Source of the DNA: CAYRQF01 sp964615845
GTDB taxonomy: Bacteria; Patescibacteriota; Minisyncoccia; Phycocordibacterales; CSBR16-119
NCBI GenBank assembly: GCA_964615845.1
Contig: CAZTRC010000003.1
Coordinates: forward strand, 1 to 50,525
DNA: 50,525 nt
Reading direction: 5' to 3'
The position numbers and the translations under genes are program-made. A model generated the notes under the pieces. That model saw nothing but the letters and a program-made list of their open reading frames with translations, did not search any database and was not told where the DNA came from. This document shows positions 15,611 through 23,396 of this stretch, piece after piece; position 1 is the first letter of the stretch; every line of letters starts with the position of its first letter.

Positions 15611-15654
15611 GTATTTCGGAGAGCCAGGAAGTATGGTGGGCCAAAAGCGAGGAG

Positions 15655-15663
15655 TGGTATAAT
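15655..15663 (+). promoter_or_regulatory. Extended -10 promoter of the 15683 gene
   Basis: TGGTATAAT is followed by a GGGG-CAAAA-CCCC mini-hairpin just before the ATG at 15683. The leader is about 13 nt. Confidence 0.55.
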
Positions 15664-15682
15664 GGGGCAAAACCCCGACACC

Positions 15683-16483
15683 ATGAGAACCCTGCTTGCC
15701 TTTTGTTTTTCCGTCGCAGTGTATTTCTCTGCGGTGGGTCAGTCCTTTGAGGCTGTGAAGACATTTCTCGATAAGCCTGTTTCCGATAGCGTGCTGGTAG
15801 TCGCGAGAGTTATGCTTGTTGACAACATGAGTACGCGCTCGTCGTCGAGGACGTACAAGGCATCCAATGGTCAGACGATTACGGATGAGGGCGGGACTAA
15901 TTTGGTGCACAGCCCGGCGGCTAGTATGAATATTTCCGTCCTGCTCGGCAAACGGCTGGATAGGAGTTTTCAGGCGTATGTTTTTGGTGAACTCGCGGGC
16001 ACGTCGACATACTTCTACACTCTTGCAGGTGTCGCGCTTATCAATCGTCGCGAGAGGTATTCGCTCGGTATCTATATGGGCGAATCCACCAAGCGCGTTG
16101 TTCGGGTATCGAATATTCGAATTCGTCCTAGCCATTTCGAGGAGAGCGTCGCCCTTGGCGGATATACCGCATTTGATCCGAAAGGCTTTGCTTTTTTCGC
16201 GGCGGCTAGAGTGGAGGAGGCGAGGATTCGTCACCGTGTCTACATTGCATTTAAGCCCGGAGAAGTTATTCCTTGGAAGCCGTTGAGTGGATTTCGGTTG
16301 TTCGGGGAATCGGAATCTTTCCTCGGGATGGGCTTGGGATTGTCCTGGAATACAAAGAGCCGTAAATTCGGAGCGAGTGTTGCTTATATCTATCCAGACA
16401 ATGAAGAGCGCCGATTTCAAAAGGCAATAGGCAATCGTCTGGAGCGAGGCATCGGCATTCGCCTGTGGGTGCAACTCTTGTGA
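15683..16483 (+). CDS. Secreted beta-rich protein, unknown family
   Basis: 266 residues. MRTLLAFCFSVAVYFSAVGQ is a clear signal peptide with a Bacteroidota-style G-Q junction. The rest is rich in alternating strands with many aromatic and Arg residues (FQAYVFGELAGTSTYFYTL, RYSLGIYMGESTKRVVRV, FGASVAYIYPDNEER) and ends GIGIRLWVQLL, which could be a beta-barrel or beta-sandwich. If it were an outer-membrane barrel it would be out of place in a monoderm CPR cell. It is monocistronic, divergent from uppP, with its own terminator. The start is set by the signal peptide and promoter; the open frame upstream is antisense to uppP. Confidence 0.65.
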   Translation: MRTLLAFCFSVAVYFSAVGQSFEAVKTFLDKPVSDSVLVVARVMLVDNMSTRSSSRTYKASNGQTITDEGGTNLVHSPAASMNISVLLGKRLDRSFQAYVFGELAGTSTYFYTLAGVALINRRERYSLGIYMGESTKRVVRVSNIRIRPSHFEESVALGGYTAFDPKGFAFFAAARVEEARIRHRVYIAFKPGEVIPWKPLSGFRLFGESESFLGMGLGLSWNTKSRKFGASVAYIYPDNEERRFQKAIGNRLERGIGIRLWVQLL

Positions 16484-16495
16484 TCTTTTTTGGTC

Positions 16496-16528
16496 CGGCC
16501 CTGGAGAGTAAGTTATTCTCCAGGGCCG
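16496..16528 (+). terminator. Hairpin terminator after the 15683 gene
   Basis: CGGCCCTGGAGA pairs perfectly with TCTCCAGGGCCG around 9 nt. Only a weak T-run (ATTTTTG) follows after 9 nt, so termination strength is uncertain. Confidence 0.55.
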
Positions 16529-16595
16529 ACTTGTAGGAATTTTTGAGTAGCATATTCGACGGTATCTGATTTCTATGTCGTTTTGATATTCACAT

Positions 16596-16625
16596 TTGAC
16601 TTGTGAACGACCGTTCACGTATACT
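16596..16625 (+). promoter_or_regulatory. Promoter of the lexA operon
   Basis: TTGACT (16596-16601), 18 nt, TATACT (16620-16625). The whole spacer is occupied by the LexA-type operator. Confidence 0.75.
16603..16618 (+). promoter_or_regulatory. SOS box (LexA operator)
   Basis: GTGAACGACCGTTCAC is a perfect palindrome (7-bp arms, 2-nt centre) and contains GAAC-N4-GTTC, the Gram-positive (DinR-type) LexA-box core. Its place between -35 and -10 of the operon encoding LexA indicates autorepression. I noticed no second copy upstream of other genes in the window. Confidence 0.8.
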
Positions 16626-16664
16626 CGAGCTAGGTCGATTAGCAAAAATAAAATCTTTAAATAT

Positions 16665-16853
16665 ATGTCACGAAATCAATATGTAAAATCTTTGGAAGCC
16701 GAGATCGCGAAGCTCAATCGCCGCATCGACCAAAAGATTATGTGGGGAGAAAATTATTTCTTTGAATCCTTGAGGCACAAGTTCCTCTTGAAACAGCTCC
16801 AGAAACATCAGTCCGAAGGTGTTCTATCGTCGCTCTTCCCATCTTTCTTTTAA
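16665..16853 (+). CDS. 62-residue helical protein co-transcribed with lexA
   Basis: Family not recognised. MSRNQYVKSLEAEIAKLNRR is a short coiled-coil-like helix, followed by a second basic helix (YFFESLRHKFLLKQLQKH). It is the first gene of the SOS-box operon and ends 10 nt before lexA, so it should be DNA-damage inducible. It could be a small SOS effector such as a division or replication inhibitor; this is inference from position. The start at 16665 lies downstream of the -10; earlier in-frame start codons overlap the operator. Confidence 0.65.
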   Translation: MSRNQYVKSLEAEIAKLNRRIDQKIMWGENYFFESLRHKFLLKQLQKHQSEGVLSSLFPSFF

Positions 16854-16863
16854 ACAAATTTTT

Positions 16864-17430
16864 ATGCAAGAAAACTACAAAGACAAATTGAGCGATTTCT
16901 ATCATTCAAACAAAAGAATGCCGTCGTATTCGGAGATGATGAAGATGTTTAGCTTTAAGTCGAAGAACGCAGTCTTTCGTCTCGTCGAGAAAATGGTCGA
17001 GGCGGGAATTGTGGCCAAAGATAGATTGGGTCGCTTGGTGCCGGATAGGCTCCTTGGTGAAATTCCGATGCTTGGCACAGTCAAAGCCGGTTTCCCAGCG
17101 CCGGCCGAAGAAGTGCTCTCTGATACCATCAGTCTTGATGATTATATGGTCAAGAAAAAGGGACTCACATATATGCTCGAAGTTGATGGTGATTCGATGA
17201 TTGATGCACATATTGCCAAAGGTGACATGGTCGTAGCCGAGAAATCTGACAAAGCGCGAGATGGCGAGATAATCATCGCCGAAGTCGATGGGGAATTCAC
17301 GATGAAATATTTTCGAGTCAAAGGGGGCCGGGTTTGGCTCGAACCTGCCAACAAAAATTATGAAAACATCTATCCCGAAGGCGAACTCCGGATTTGCGCT
17401 ATCGTCGTCGGTGTTATCAGGAAGTATTAA
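16864..17430 (+). CDS. lexA: LexA repressor
   Basis: 188 residues. LexA represses SOS genes and cleaves itself when stimulated by RecA-DNA filaments. The N-terminal winged helix is seen in MPSYSEMMKMFSFKSKNAVF and MVEAGIVAKDRLGRLVPD. The cleavage site is Ala75-Gly76 in TVKAGFPAPAEE. The S24 peptidase dyad is Ser111 (VDGDSMIDAHI) and Lys148 (GEFTMKYF). All functional residues are present. I took ATG 16864 because earlier codons overlap the previous gene and add an unrelated basic stretch. The palindromic operator in the operon promoter supports the call. Confidence 0.93.
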   Translation: MQENYKDKLSDFYHSNKRMPSYSEMMKMFSFKSKNAVFRLVEKMVEAGIVAKDRLGRLVPDRLLGEIPMLGTVKAGFPAPAEEVLSDTISLDDYMVKKKGLTYMLEVDGDSMIDAHIAKGDMVVAEKSDKARDGEIIIAEVDGEFTMKYFRVKGGRVWLEPANKNYENIYPEGELRICAIVVGVIRKY

Positions 17431-17449
17431 TTTTTTTAAAAAATAGGAG

Positions 17450-17455
17450 TATAAT
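17450..17455 (+). promoter_or_regulatory. -10 element of the 17462 gene
   Basis: A perfect TATAAT ends 6 nt before the ATG, implying a leaderless mRNA. Confidence 0.6.
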
Positions 17456-17461
17456 ATTCGC

Positions 17462-17806
17462 ATGAACCCAAAACAAATTTTTAGTTGGCTAAAGTCTGAC
17501 GTCATATTTTTTATCGCAATTAACGTTGTCCTTATCGCTATTTTCAAGAACAGGCTTTCGGGGCTTATGTATATCGACCTCTTCCGTCTGGTGGTCCTCG
17601 CGCTGGCGGTCTACCGATTGGGCACGATTTTTCAGACTACACCGATCGTTCGGACAATCGCGCCAGGAATTTGGCTTGCGACAATCCTCGTTTACGCCTA
17701 CGGCTTTTGGCCAGTGCCGATGTTTATCATCGTTCTTATCTTCGCGCTAAGCGCGCTCGAAAGGATTATCTCTGCCATCATTTCAGTTTTGAAACCAAGA
17801 GCTTAA
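17462..17806 (+). CDS. Small polytopic membrane protein
   Basis: 114 residues, family not recognised. About four hydrophobic segments: DVIFFIAINVVLIAIF (about 14-29), YIDLFRLVVLALAVYRL (about 38-54), IAPGIWLATILVYAYGF and VPMFIIVLIFALSALERII. There are few charges and no catalytic motif. It follows lexA by 31 nt but has its own -10, so it is probably a separate unit. It ends in a strong bidirectional terminator. Confidence 0.7.
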   Translation: MNPKQIFSWLKSDVIFFIAINVVLIAIFKNRLSGLMYIDLFRLVVLALAVYRLGTIFQTTPIVRTIAPGIWLATILVYAYGFWPVPMFIIVLIFALSALERIISAIISVLKPRA

Positions 17807-17815
17807 AATCTCCAA

Positions 17816-17850
17816 TACAAAAGCCCCACGTCTGACGTGGGGCTTTTGTA
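17816..17850. terminator. Bidirectional terminator
   Basis: A perfect palindrome with 17-bp arms (17816-17832 and 17834-17850) and A/T runs at both ends. It serves the plus-strand membrane protein and the minus-strand acidic peptide. Confidence 0.85.
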
Positions 17851-17855
17851 TAGAT

Positions 17856-17963
17856 TTATGCCGCTGGGGCTGCTTCTGGTGTCGTTTCTTCGGCTGGAGC
17901 TACCGGTGTGGCAGGTTCTGCTACTACGTCAGGCGTTTTTGTTTCTTCTGTTGTATCTGCCAT
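17856..17963 (-). CDS. 35-residue acidic Pro/Ala/Thr-rich peptide
   Basis: A short frame encoding MADTTEETKTPDVVAEPATP followed by VAPAEETTPEAAPAA; low complexity and disordered. It shares its first residues (MADT) and its AT-rich leader with the 49-residue peptide gene just upstream, so the two look like a tandem duplication. It has its own extended -10 (TGCTATACT, about 18003-17995) and a strong terminator, which supports a real gene. Function unknown. Confidence 0.55.
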   Translation of the reverse strand: MADTTEETKTPDVVAEPATPVAPAEETTPEAAPAA

Positions 17964-18020
17964 ATATTTTGAAATTACTGATAATCAGGAGTATAGCACA
18001 GATCCATATATTTTGCTCGA

Positions 18021-18170
18021 TTAGTTTTCGTCGTTTTCTCTTACTTCTTCGGCTTTTTCTTCGAGAGCGTCTGCCTTGTCATCCATGGCATCGGCCGATT
18101 CTTCTTGCGCCTCCTCAATTCGATCGTCAGCATCTTCTATTGTTGCGTCTTGTTCACTTGTGTCTGCCAT
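18021..18170 (-). CDS. 49-residue acidic helical peptide
   Basis: Encodes MADTSEQDATIEDADDRIEE, then a long Glu/Asp/Ala-rich helix ending EVRENDEN. Net charge is strongly negative with hardly any hydrophobic residues. Its opening resembles the 35-residue peptide downstream, and the leaders are alike (ATTATCA-N-TTT..AAA before ATG). An upstream TGGTAAAAT is a plausible promoter. It may be a charge-balancing or chaperone-like peptide; no family is recognised. Confidence 0.55.
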   Translation of the reverse strand: MADTSEQDATIEDADDRIEEAQEESADAMDDKADALEEKAEEVRENDEN

Positions 18171-18269
18171 AAATTTAAAATTAAAATTGATAATTTCTAT
18201 TTTACCATTTTTGAAACCAGTTGTGTCACGATCTAATCGTCCGACACGAATAGATTTCCACCAAACGAA

Positions 18270-18314
18270 AAGGCCCGCTTGGGAGCGAAACCTTTCGTTT
18301 CCTCAGCGGGCCTT
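18270..18314 (-). terminator. Terminator of the 18314-18616 gene
   Basis: AAGGCCCGCT (18270-18279) pairs with AGCGGGCCTT (18305-18314). On the minus strand the stem is followed by TTTTCGTTT. Confidence 0.75.
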
Positions 18315-18616
18315 CATGCTTCTTTGGGTGCTGTTACGATTTCCCAGGCCCACCTGTTGGTCTTCTCGTAGAAATGCAGAAGGAAGTGGTGGTCCTCGCT
18401 GGCCCCTAGCCACACCCGGAAGGTTTTACTCGGGCCTCCCTGGGTGCGCTTTTCGATAGGAGGTTCTCCGAGATAGCATCGGCAGGGTTTGCGGATCAAT
18501 CCGGCGAACTCTGTCACAGTAGACATTGGGTCGGAGATGGGACCTTTGTTGACCCGTTCACATACTTCAGTGGCCAGTTCTTTAGTGGTGGGTTCGGCGG
18601 CGGTTGCGTTTAGCAT
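18314..18616 (-). CDS. Hypothetical 100-residue protein
   Basis: Not recognised. An N-terminal helix (TTKELATEVCERVNK) is followed by a Cys-containing basic segment (IRKPCRCYLGEPP) and a beta-like C-terminus (KTFRVWLGASEDHHFLLHFY, NRWAWEIV). No membrane segment. It is GC-richer than its surroundings, with an A/C-rich leader (GAAAACCGACCGCC) and its own terminator: the same single-gene format as the 8285 and 10895 units. Confidence 0.55.
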   Translation of the reverse strand: MLNATAAEPTTKELATEVCERVNKGPISDPMSTVTEFAGLIRKPCRCYLGEPPIEKRTQGGPSKTFRVWLGASEDHHFLLHFYEKTNRWAWEIVTAPKEA

Positions 18617-18839
18617 GGCGGTCGGTTTTCAACCATTTTACACAAATCCCGTAAATTGGGAAGAGTGGCTCTTCTGGAAAAACAAAAGTTTTAGTCTTGG
18701 CAAAATCGATAAGAGGCCTGACATTTTTGGCAGATTTAATAGAAATATCTCGCTTGCCAGATTTATCGTTTGGATTCCAAAGACTTCCTCATGAAATAGC
18801 TCTTCTTACCGACGTTCTCCTACATGGTATGATTTAGAA
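18617..18839 (+). promoter_or_regulatory. Intergenic region with the extended -10 of the MurL-like gene
   Basis: TGGTATGAT (18825-18833) ends 6 nt before the ATG at 18840. The rest of the 223 nt holds divergent promoter sequence for the minus-strand gene and two related segments (GGCAGATTTA and GCCAGATTTA). I see no gene. Confidence 0.5.
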
Positions 18840-20114
18840 ATGTTGCATGCCAAATCATTCACCTTCTGTGCATACAAAGTCGATACGGTTCGTTCGATTA
18901 TCACCTTTACCTACCGTGTGGAATTTCGATACGGGATAACGAAGACTTTTACTGACAAGCTCTCCTTTCCCGATGTGGCGCCAGAATTATGGGAGAAAGT
19001 ACCCAAGGCGGTGCTCGAGTCAACGCTCCAAGCACTCCTCCTCATGATCGGCATCAACTACTGGTGCGTTTTTCCGACCCGAAATATTCAGATCGAAGGA
19101 TTTACTCTCACTCGTGAACAGGCACAATTTTGGGACTTGCTGTATTTGAATGGGCTCGGAGAATTTTTCTACAACATGAAGATGGATTTTCATAATCTCA
19201 TCGCGTTTCCGTATGACGATTCTGCTGTCGCGCCTCTGCCCGCACGATTCGAACGGCCGGCGCGTGCGCTTCTTTTGAACGGCGCGGGCAAAGACTCAAT
19301 TCTCTCCGCTGAAATATTGAAAGCGGAAGGTGTACCGTTCGACTTTTTCGCATATGAACCAACGCCTGCGCATAAGCGAATTGCTAGCCTAGTAGGCGCA
19401 AAAACTATAAATGTTACCCGTCGTCGCGATTCGTATCTCGACGTTATCATGTCCCTGTTTGGAGTGTCGAGTGCGTATCCGTCGGTTTCCACCTTCACGT
19501 TCGTTGCCACACTACTCGCACAGCTTCTCGGCTACGACAAGATCGTCTTCTCCAACGAAAAGAGCGCCGATTTCGGTAATCTCACTTATCTCGGCCTCTC
19601 GGTGAACCATCAATGGTGCAAATCTTCTGAGGCGGAAAAGATGGTCAACGATTACATCCAGCGTTTTATAACACCCGATATTTCCACTTCCTCGCTCTTG
19701 CGGAAATACAGCGAACTTGAGATCGTGCGACGCTTCGTAAGCCATCCGAAGTATCTCCGTTACGTCACTAGCTGCAACACATATTTTTGGCTCTCACGCA
19801 CTGAACAGCTTCTCATGCGTAAGTCGTACTGGTGCAAGAAGTGTCCGAAATGTGTGTTTCTCTTTGCGTGCTTCGCGGCATATCTCCCAAAAAAAGAAGT
19901 AGTCGATATCTTTGGCGATGATATTTATACCAAGAAGCGCCTCCTGCCGCTCGTCCGACGGATTCTCGGTATCGAAGGATTCAAACCGCTTGATTGTGTC
20001 GGTGAACCCGAAGAGATGATCCTCGCCATGCATCTCGCATCACGTAGCGGTGAATATGCCGGTGAGCCGGCAATGCAGCTTTTTGAGGAGCGCTTCCCGT
20101 CAAGGATAGATTAA
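18840..20114 (+). CDS. MurL-like UDP-MurNAc-L-Ala-L-Glu epimerase
   Basis: 424 residues. A PP-loop-like motif LLLNGAGKDSILSAEIL lies at about 145-160 and a cysteine cluster YWCKKCPKCVFLFACF at about 329-345. An N-terminal domain of about 120 residues comes first. This order matches MurL, which inverts the terminal L-Glu of UDP-MurNAc-L-Ala-L-Glu to D-Glu and replaces glutamate racemase. MurI is not seen here. Alternative: another PP-loop ATP-pyrophosphatase such as a QueC or ThiI relative, but the C-terminal KCPKC motif favours MurL. Leaderless promoter. It overlaps the convergent phosphatase gene by 4 nt. Confidence 0.6.
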   Translation: MLHAKSFTFCAYKVDTVRSIITFTYRVEFRYGITKTFTDKLSFPDVAPELWEKVPKAVLESTLQALLLMIGINYWCVFPTRNIQIEGFTLTREQAQFWDLLYLNGLGEFFYNMKMDFHNLIAFPYDDSAVAPLPARFERPARALLLNGAGKDSILSAEILKAEGVPFDFFAYEPTPAHKRIASLVGAKTINVTRRRDSYLDVIMSLFGVSSAYPSVSTFTFVATLLAQLLGYDKIVFSNEKSADFGNLTYLGLSVNHQWCKSSEAEKMVNDYIQRFITPDISTSSLLRKYSELEIVRRFVSHPKYLRYVTSCNTYFWLSRTEQLLMRKSYWCKKCPKCVFLFACFAAYLPKKEVVDIFGDDIYTKKRLLPLVRRILGIEGFKPLDCVGEPEEMILAMHLASRSGEYAGEPAMQLFEERFPSRID

Positions 20115-21892
20115 TAATACGAGAAAGTCCCGTCTTTAGAAATTGCACTTGCTGAGGTGGGAGAATAATTTTTAGGGTTATCACTCTTGTATGCTGAGCG
20201 ATCTATTGAAATTATAGGTAACTCCGAAGAACCCTTTAGACTACCTTCTTCATCGTTGTGGCCATGAATAACCAGATTTACCCCCAGAGCCTTTAATTTT
20301 TTCTTCATGTCTTCTTTTTCTTGATCACTTAGTTTCGGATCTTCAGAGAAGTTGATTCTTGATCCATCGCTTGTCGAAATAAAAGCATCTCTTATTTTAT
20401 TAAAACTACTGATTTGTGTCGGACTTAGCTCGCTTGCTTTGCCGTCTATATAGGATTCCAAGCAATACTTATAAAATGTATTCAGCTTGTTTGCAGAATC
20501 TGTCAGGGTCTCTCCGGTGTTTATATTCTTGAAAAGCAATTCGACCATTCCTGTGGTTAAATTTGTATGTGTGTATAAAACATCATCTTGTATTTGGATT
20601 AATTGCTGCTGTTTTATAGATTCTATAATTTCTGGATGTTCAGATCGTATCGTTTCTTTTATCGAGTCAGTATGTTCCAAGATCTTATTACCGATTAAAT
20701 TTTGAACACTTTTTTTAGGTAATAATTCATGAATAGACAGAAGTTCGCTTATCTGAACCGACCCATCTGCATTCTCAACGAAAGACTGTTTATTCTTTAA
20801 ACCTTCAATAGTATTGACCCATAAATTTATATCTGTCGGATTATAGTTCTCCGGAGAAGATCTCATGAATTTTAATGTTCTTTCTTTGCGCATAATGCTG
20901 TCTTTTATAGTTTCAAGAATCTCACCCCTTTTGCCTAAAAATTCAGCTATAATTTGATTTTTCTCACTCGCAGGCAAGAACTCTGCCAGCTCCAGATTTC
21001 CCGCGTATTGACTAAGTCTTTTTTGCATATCATCCGCAACAGATCCTCCGAATTCGGTGCTAAAGCCACACAAGGTGGCGTTAAACATATTTTCATGGTT
21101 GCCGGACAGCCACACTACATCTCCACCGGCTTTCTGCGCTTGTTCTTTCAGTTTTATCAAATCTCCGTATACTTTTAATCCTTCTGGTGTCCTGTCTCCC
21201 AGAATATCACCAATGAATACGACCCTTTTATCGCCGCCTTCCCATGTGAATTTTCCGCCTTCATATGAAGCAAGATCTCGATTTCCCAAATGGGCGATGA
21301 GACCTTCATGAGAGCCGTTGAGGTCTCCGATAGATTCTTGATCATGTTTTCTCTCCATTTCCGGCAATCGAATATTTTTTTCCAGTTGGATTTTCTTCTC
21401 CTCTGAAATCTCGGTTTCGGGTTGCGGAGGAGCGTCTTCGGTTTTGTCGGGCTCCGTTTCTACGCCAAGTCCTTTTTTAAGGCCAGCTATTTTTTCCTGC
21501 CTCTCAGCCTCCTTTGACTCTTTTTCTTCTACTACAGCCCATTCAGCTTTACTGAAATAAAGAATTGCGGTGCGCACTCTCTTGTTTTGGATATTCTTCT
21601 CCTCGTCAGTAGTTAGTGTTTCTTGCGGTAAAAAAGCCTCAAGTACAGGGTAAGGATAAGGGCGGCCTGTTTTTTCTCGAAGCTTAAAAGGAACCTGCGC
21701 ATAGAATTTTTCCTTAATGCTGTTATAGATAGAGCCATCGGGGGTAACACCACTCAATACTTGTTCGATCGTTTCTTTTCCTTTCTTGATTCGGTCTAAA
21801 TATTCATCAGTTTTTTGGGAGAAAGAAGAGTCCCCAGCTTGTTCCGGGATATTTTTCTTGTCGATACCAGTAGGTCGTTCGCGCGAATTCAT
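20111..21892 (-). CDS. Calcineurin-like metallophosphatase with N-terminal extension
   Basis: 593 residues. The phosphoesterase motifs appear in order: GDLNGSHEG (about 218-226; normally GD-x-HG), FIGDILGDR (about 250), WLSGNHENMF (about 288), YTHTNL and VIHGHNDEEG near the C-terminus. This is the PPP-type set of metal and phosphate ligands. The first 200 residues are charged, helical and Pro-rich (PDKTEDAPPQPETEISEEKK), probably a linker or partner-binding region. Substrate unknown; protein phosphatase or nucleotide hydrolase are options. The start MNSRERPTG at 21892 follows a -10 by 7 nt; longer versions run into tRNA-Asn. Confidence 0.8.
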   Translation of the reverse strand: MNSRERPTGIDKKNIPEQAGDSSFSQKTDEYLDRIKKGKETIEQVLSGVTPDGSIYNSIKEKFYAQVPFKLREKTGRPYPYPVLEAFLPQETLTTDEEKNIQNKRVRTAILYFSKAEWAVVEEKESKEAERQEKIAGLKKGLGVETEPDKTEDAPPQPETEISEEKKIQLEKNIRLPEMERKHDQESIGDLNGSHEGLIAHLGNRDLASYEGGKFTWEGGDKRVVFIGDILGDRTPEGLKVYGDLIKLKEQAQKAGGDVVWLSGNHENMFNATLCGFSTEFGGSVADDMQKRLSQYAGNLELAEFLPASEKNQIIAEFLGKRGEILETIKDSIMRKERTLKFMRSSPENYNPTDINLWVNTIEGLKNKQSFVENADGSVQISELLSIHELLPKKSVQNLIGNKILEHTDSIKETIRSEHPEIIESIKQQQLIQIQDDVLYTHTNLTTGMVELLFKNINTGETLTDSANKLNTFYKYCLESYIDGKASELSPTQISSFNKIRDAFISTSDGSRINFSEDPKLSDQEKEDMKKKLKALGVNLVIHGHNDEEGSLKGSSELPIISIDRSAYKSDNPKNYSPTSASAISKDGTFSYY

Positions 21893-21899
21893 AACTGAA

Positions 21900-21905
21900 A
21901 TTATA
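21900..21905 (-). promoter_or_regulatory. -10 element of the phosphatase gene
   Basis: TATAAT on the minus strand ends 7 nt before the ATG at 21892. An 18-nt spacer separates it from a TTGGCT -35-like sequence. Confidence 0.55.
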
Positions 21906-21951
21906 GCTAGATTGTTGCCAAATAGCCAATCAAGGACTAGCTTTTTATTTG

Positions 21952-22023
21952 CTCCCCGGGTTGGGATCGAACCAACGACCAATCGCTTAACAGGCGATTG
22001 CTCTACCGCTGAGCTACCGGGGA
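21952..22023 (-). tRNA. tRNA-Asn (anticodon GTT)
   Basis: A 72-nt cloverleaf on the minus strand. The acceptor TCCCCGG pairs with CCGGGGA, with discriminator G. The D-arm is GCTC-AGCGGTA-GAGC. The anticodon arm AATCGC-CTGTTAA-GCGATT gives anticodon GTT. The T-arm GTTGG-TTCGATC-CCAAC is normal. CCA is not encoded (G is followed by CAAATAA). Confidence 0.95.
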
Positions 22024-22135
22024 ATATTCAATTTTCAATGCGTATCTCGAAGATACAGGCCAAATATTAGCTAAAAAGGGCCTAAAATGCAAACCTTTGA
22101 TATACTGGAAAGGTTATAAATTATTTTTGAAATCT

Positions 22136-22504
22136 ATGTCTAAAGGCTGGAAAATCACTTTTTATATTTCGACGATTATTTTGTCCCTCTCCATGCTCTG
22201 GGGAGGATATCTCGACGCAAGCCAAAATGAAATGGCCGTGCTTGGAATCACTTCACTTGGCTACCCGGCGTATTTTGCCGTCATCATTGGCGTCGCCAAA
22301 ATCCTCGGCGTCATTGGTATTTGGCAGGGCAAAGTCCGATGGCTCAGGAGTTGGGCATATGCCGGATTTACGTTCGATACTTTAGGCGCAGTGATTTCGA
22401 CGCTTGTCGCCGGATTCGATATAAAATTTGCCATCCCAGCACTCATCACTCTTGTCATCGTTCTAATTTCATTCGCTGCGGCGCGGAAATTGGGAAGGGT
22501 CTAG
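22136..22504 (+). CDS. DoxX-like membrane protein
   Basis: 122 residues with four hydrophobic helices: ITFYISTIILSLSMLWGGYL, PAYFAVIIGVAKILGVIGIW, WAYAGFTFDTLGAVISTLV and PALITLVIVLISFAAA. The order, the G-V-A-K-I-L-G segment and the length fit the DoxX-like family. The role is uncertain; relatives are linked to quinone or redox functions. I took the ATG at 22136, just before a basic residue and the first helix. Confidence 0.75.
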   Translation: MSKGWKITFYISTIILSLSMLWGGYLDASQNEMAVLGITSLGYPAYFAVIIGVAKILGVIGIWQGKVRWLRSWAYAGFTFDTLGAVISTLVAGFDIKFAIPALITLVIVLISFAAARKLGRV

Positions 22505-22583
22505 AAAATCAATAATTTTAGAAGGGTTTTACAAGACCGTCTAGTTGTGGTAGGTTTGTGTCAAAGAACAAACCTACACACCC

Positions 22584-23339
22584 ATGACAACCAACCTTGA
22601 GATTCAGAGGAGCATCATAAAGCCCGTATACGCGGGCCGATGGATGATCGTCGGCCGCAACAACAGCGGTTTCCTAACCGTGATCTATGCGATCATGGGT
22701 GGCGGGGCCGACTCGCAGAACCGCAATCTCGTCTTGTCCCGCAACAAGCTGGACTTCATGGTGAGAGTTGACCCCATCAATCCAGATGCGGTTACGAACC
22801 CAGAGCTTGTGCTCTATGATGCCATTCGCTCCGTAAGCTTTACTGACGGGACCCGGGGTATTGTGGTGTCGAACGGTCGGCAGACCGAAAGCCTGGCTCT
22901 TATGAAAAGGCCAGAAGAATTCGTGCCGACCCTAGATCGTTGGACACACGAGCCCGACACAGCCAACACCAGCCGTATTTCGGCCATGATTCATATCGGC
23001 TTTGTCACGCCGATGGTGAGCATGTCGATCATCAAGGCCAAGTCCGATGATGTGACGCAATCAGAGCGTCTGACCTTTGTCTCTCTTTCGGACCGTGCGG
23101 GTGAGGGACATTTCATTTCAACCTATCGCGGCGAAGCTGACAAGCACGGGTGTATACCAGCCTTCGAAGAGGATCGGCCTGTAGTAATGCCGCTTTTGGG
23201 AGAGGCTCCTGAACTGGCGGAGAGCTACAGCGGGTTCCTGAGTCACAAGTACCGAGTTGGGCTTGTGGCGATGACGTTCAACAGTGATGGCACGCTTCAT
23301 TGCTCGGCTTTCGTGAACTACGGCAAGCCGAAGAGCTGA
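22584..23339 (+). CDS. PurO-type (archaeal-like) IMP cyclohydrolase
   Basis: 251 residues. The segments YAGRWMIVGRNNSG, NPELVLYDAIRSV, IVVSNGRQTESL, NTSRISAMI and HFISTYRGEAD follow the order of the archaeal IMP cyclohydrolase PurO (for example YxGRxxxVGR, then NP-x-x-x-Y-x-x-IR-x-V, then VVSNG). PurO closes the ring of FAICAR to give IMP. The assignment is from remembered family motifs. No other purine-synthesis gene lies nearby except a second, unrelated IMP cyclohydrolase domain at 25681-26313. The gene is GC-rich, has an A/C-rich leader with a 10-bp hairpin (GTAGGTTTGT / ACAAACCTAC) touching the start, and its own strong terminator. Confidence 0.7.
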   Translation: MTTNLEIQRSIIKPVYAGRWMIVGRNNSGFLTVIYAIMGGGADSQNRNLVLSRNKLDFMVRVDPINPDAVTNPELVLYDAIRSVSFTDGTRGIVVSNGRQTESLALMKRPEEFVPTLDRWTHEPDTANTSRISAMIHIGFVTPMVSMSIIKAKSDDVTQSERLTFVSLSDRAGEGHFISTYRGEADKHGCIPAFEEDRPVVMPLLGEAPELAESYSGFLSHKYRVGLVAMTFNSDGTLHCSAFVNYGKPKS

Positions 23340-23360
23340 TAGCTCACACCTGTTCCATAT

Positions 23361-23396
23361 CCAGCCCCCTCGCGCGAGGGGGCTGGAATTTTTTAT
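23361..23396 (+). terminator. Intrinsic terminator after the PurO-like gene
   Basis: CCAGCCCCCTCG and CGAGGGGGCTGG form a 12-bp stem followed by AATTTTTT. Confidence 0.88.

Noticed and set aside
15605..16645. Minus-strand open frame of 346 codons opposite the 15683 gene
   Set aside because: It runs through a terminator and the lexA promoter, has no recognisable domain, and the plus-strand gene has a proper signal peptide.
21893..21982. 30-residue N-terminal extension of the metallophosphatase
   Set aside because: It would begin inside the tRNA-Asn gene and upstream of the -10 element.
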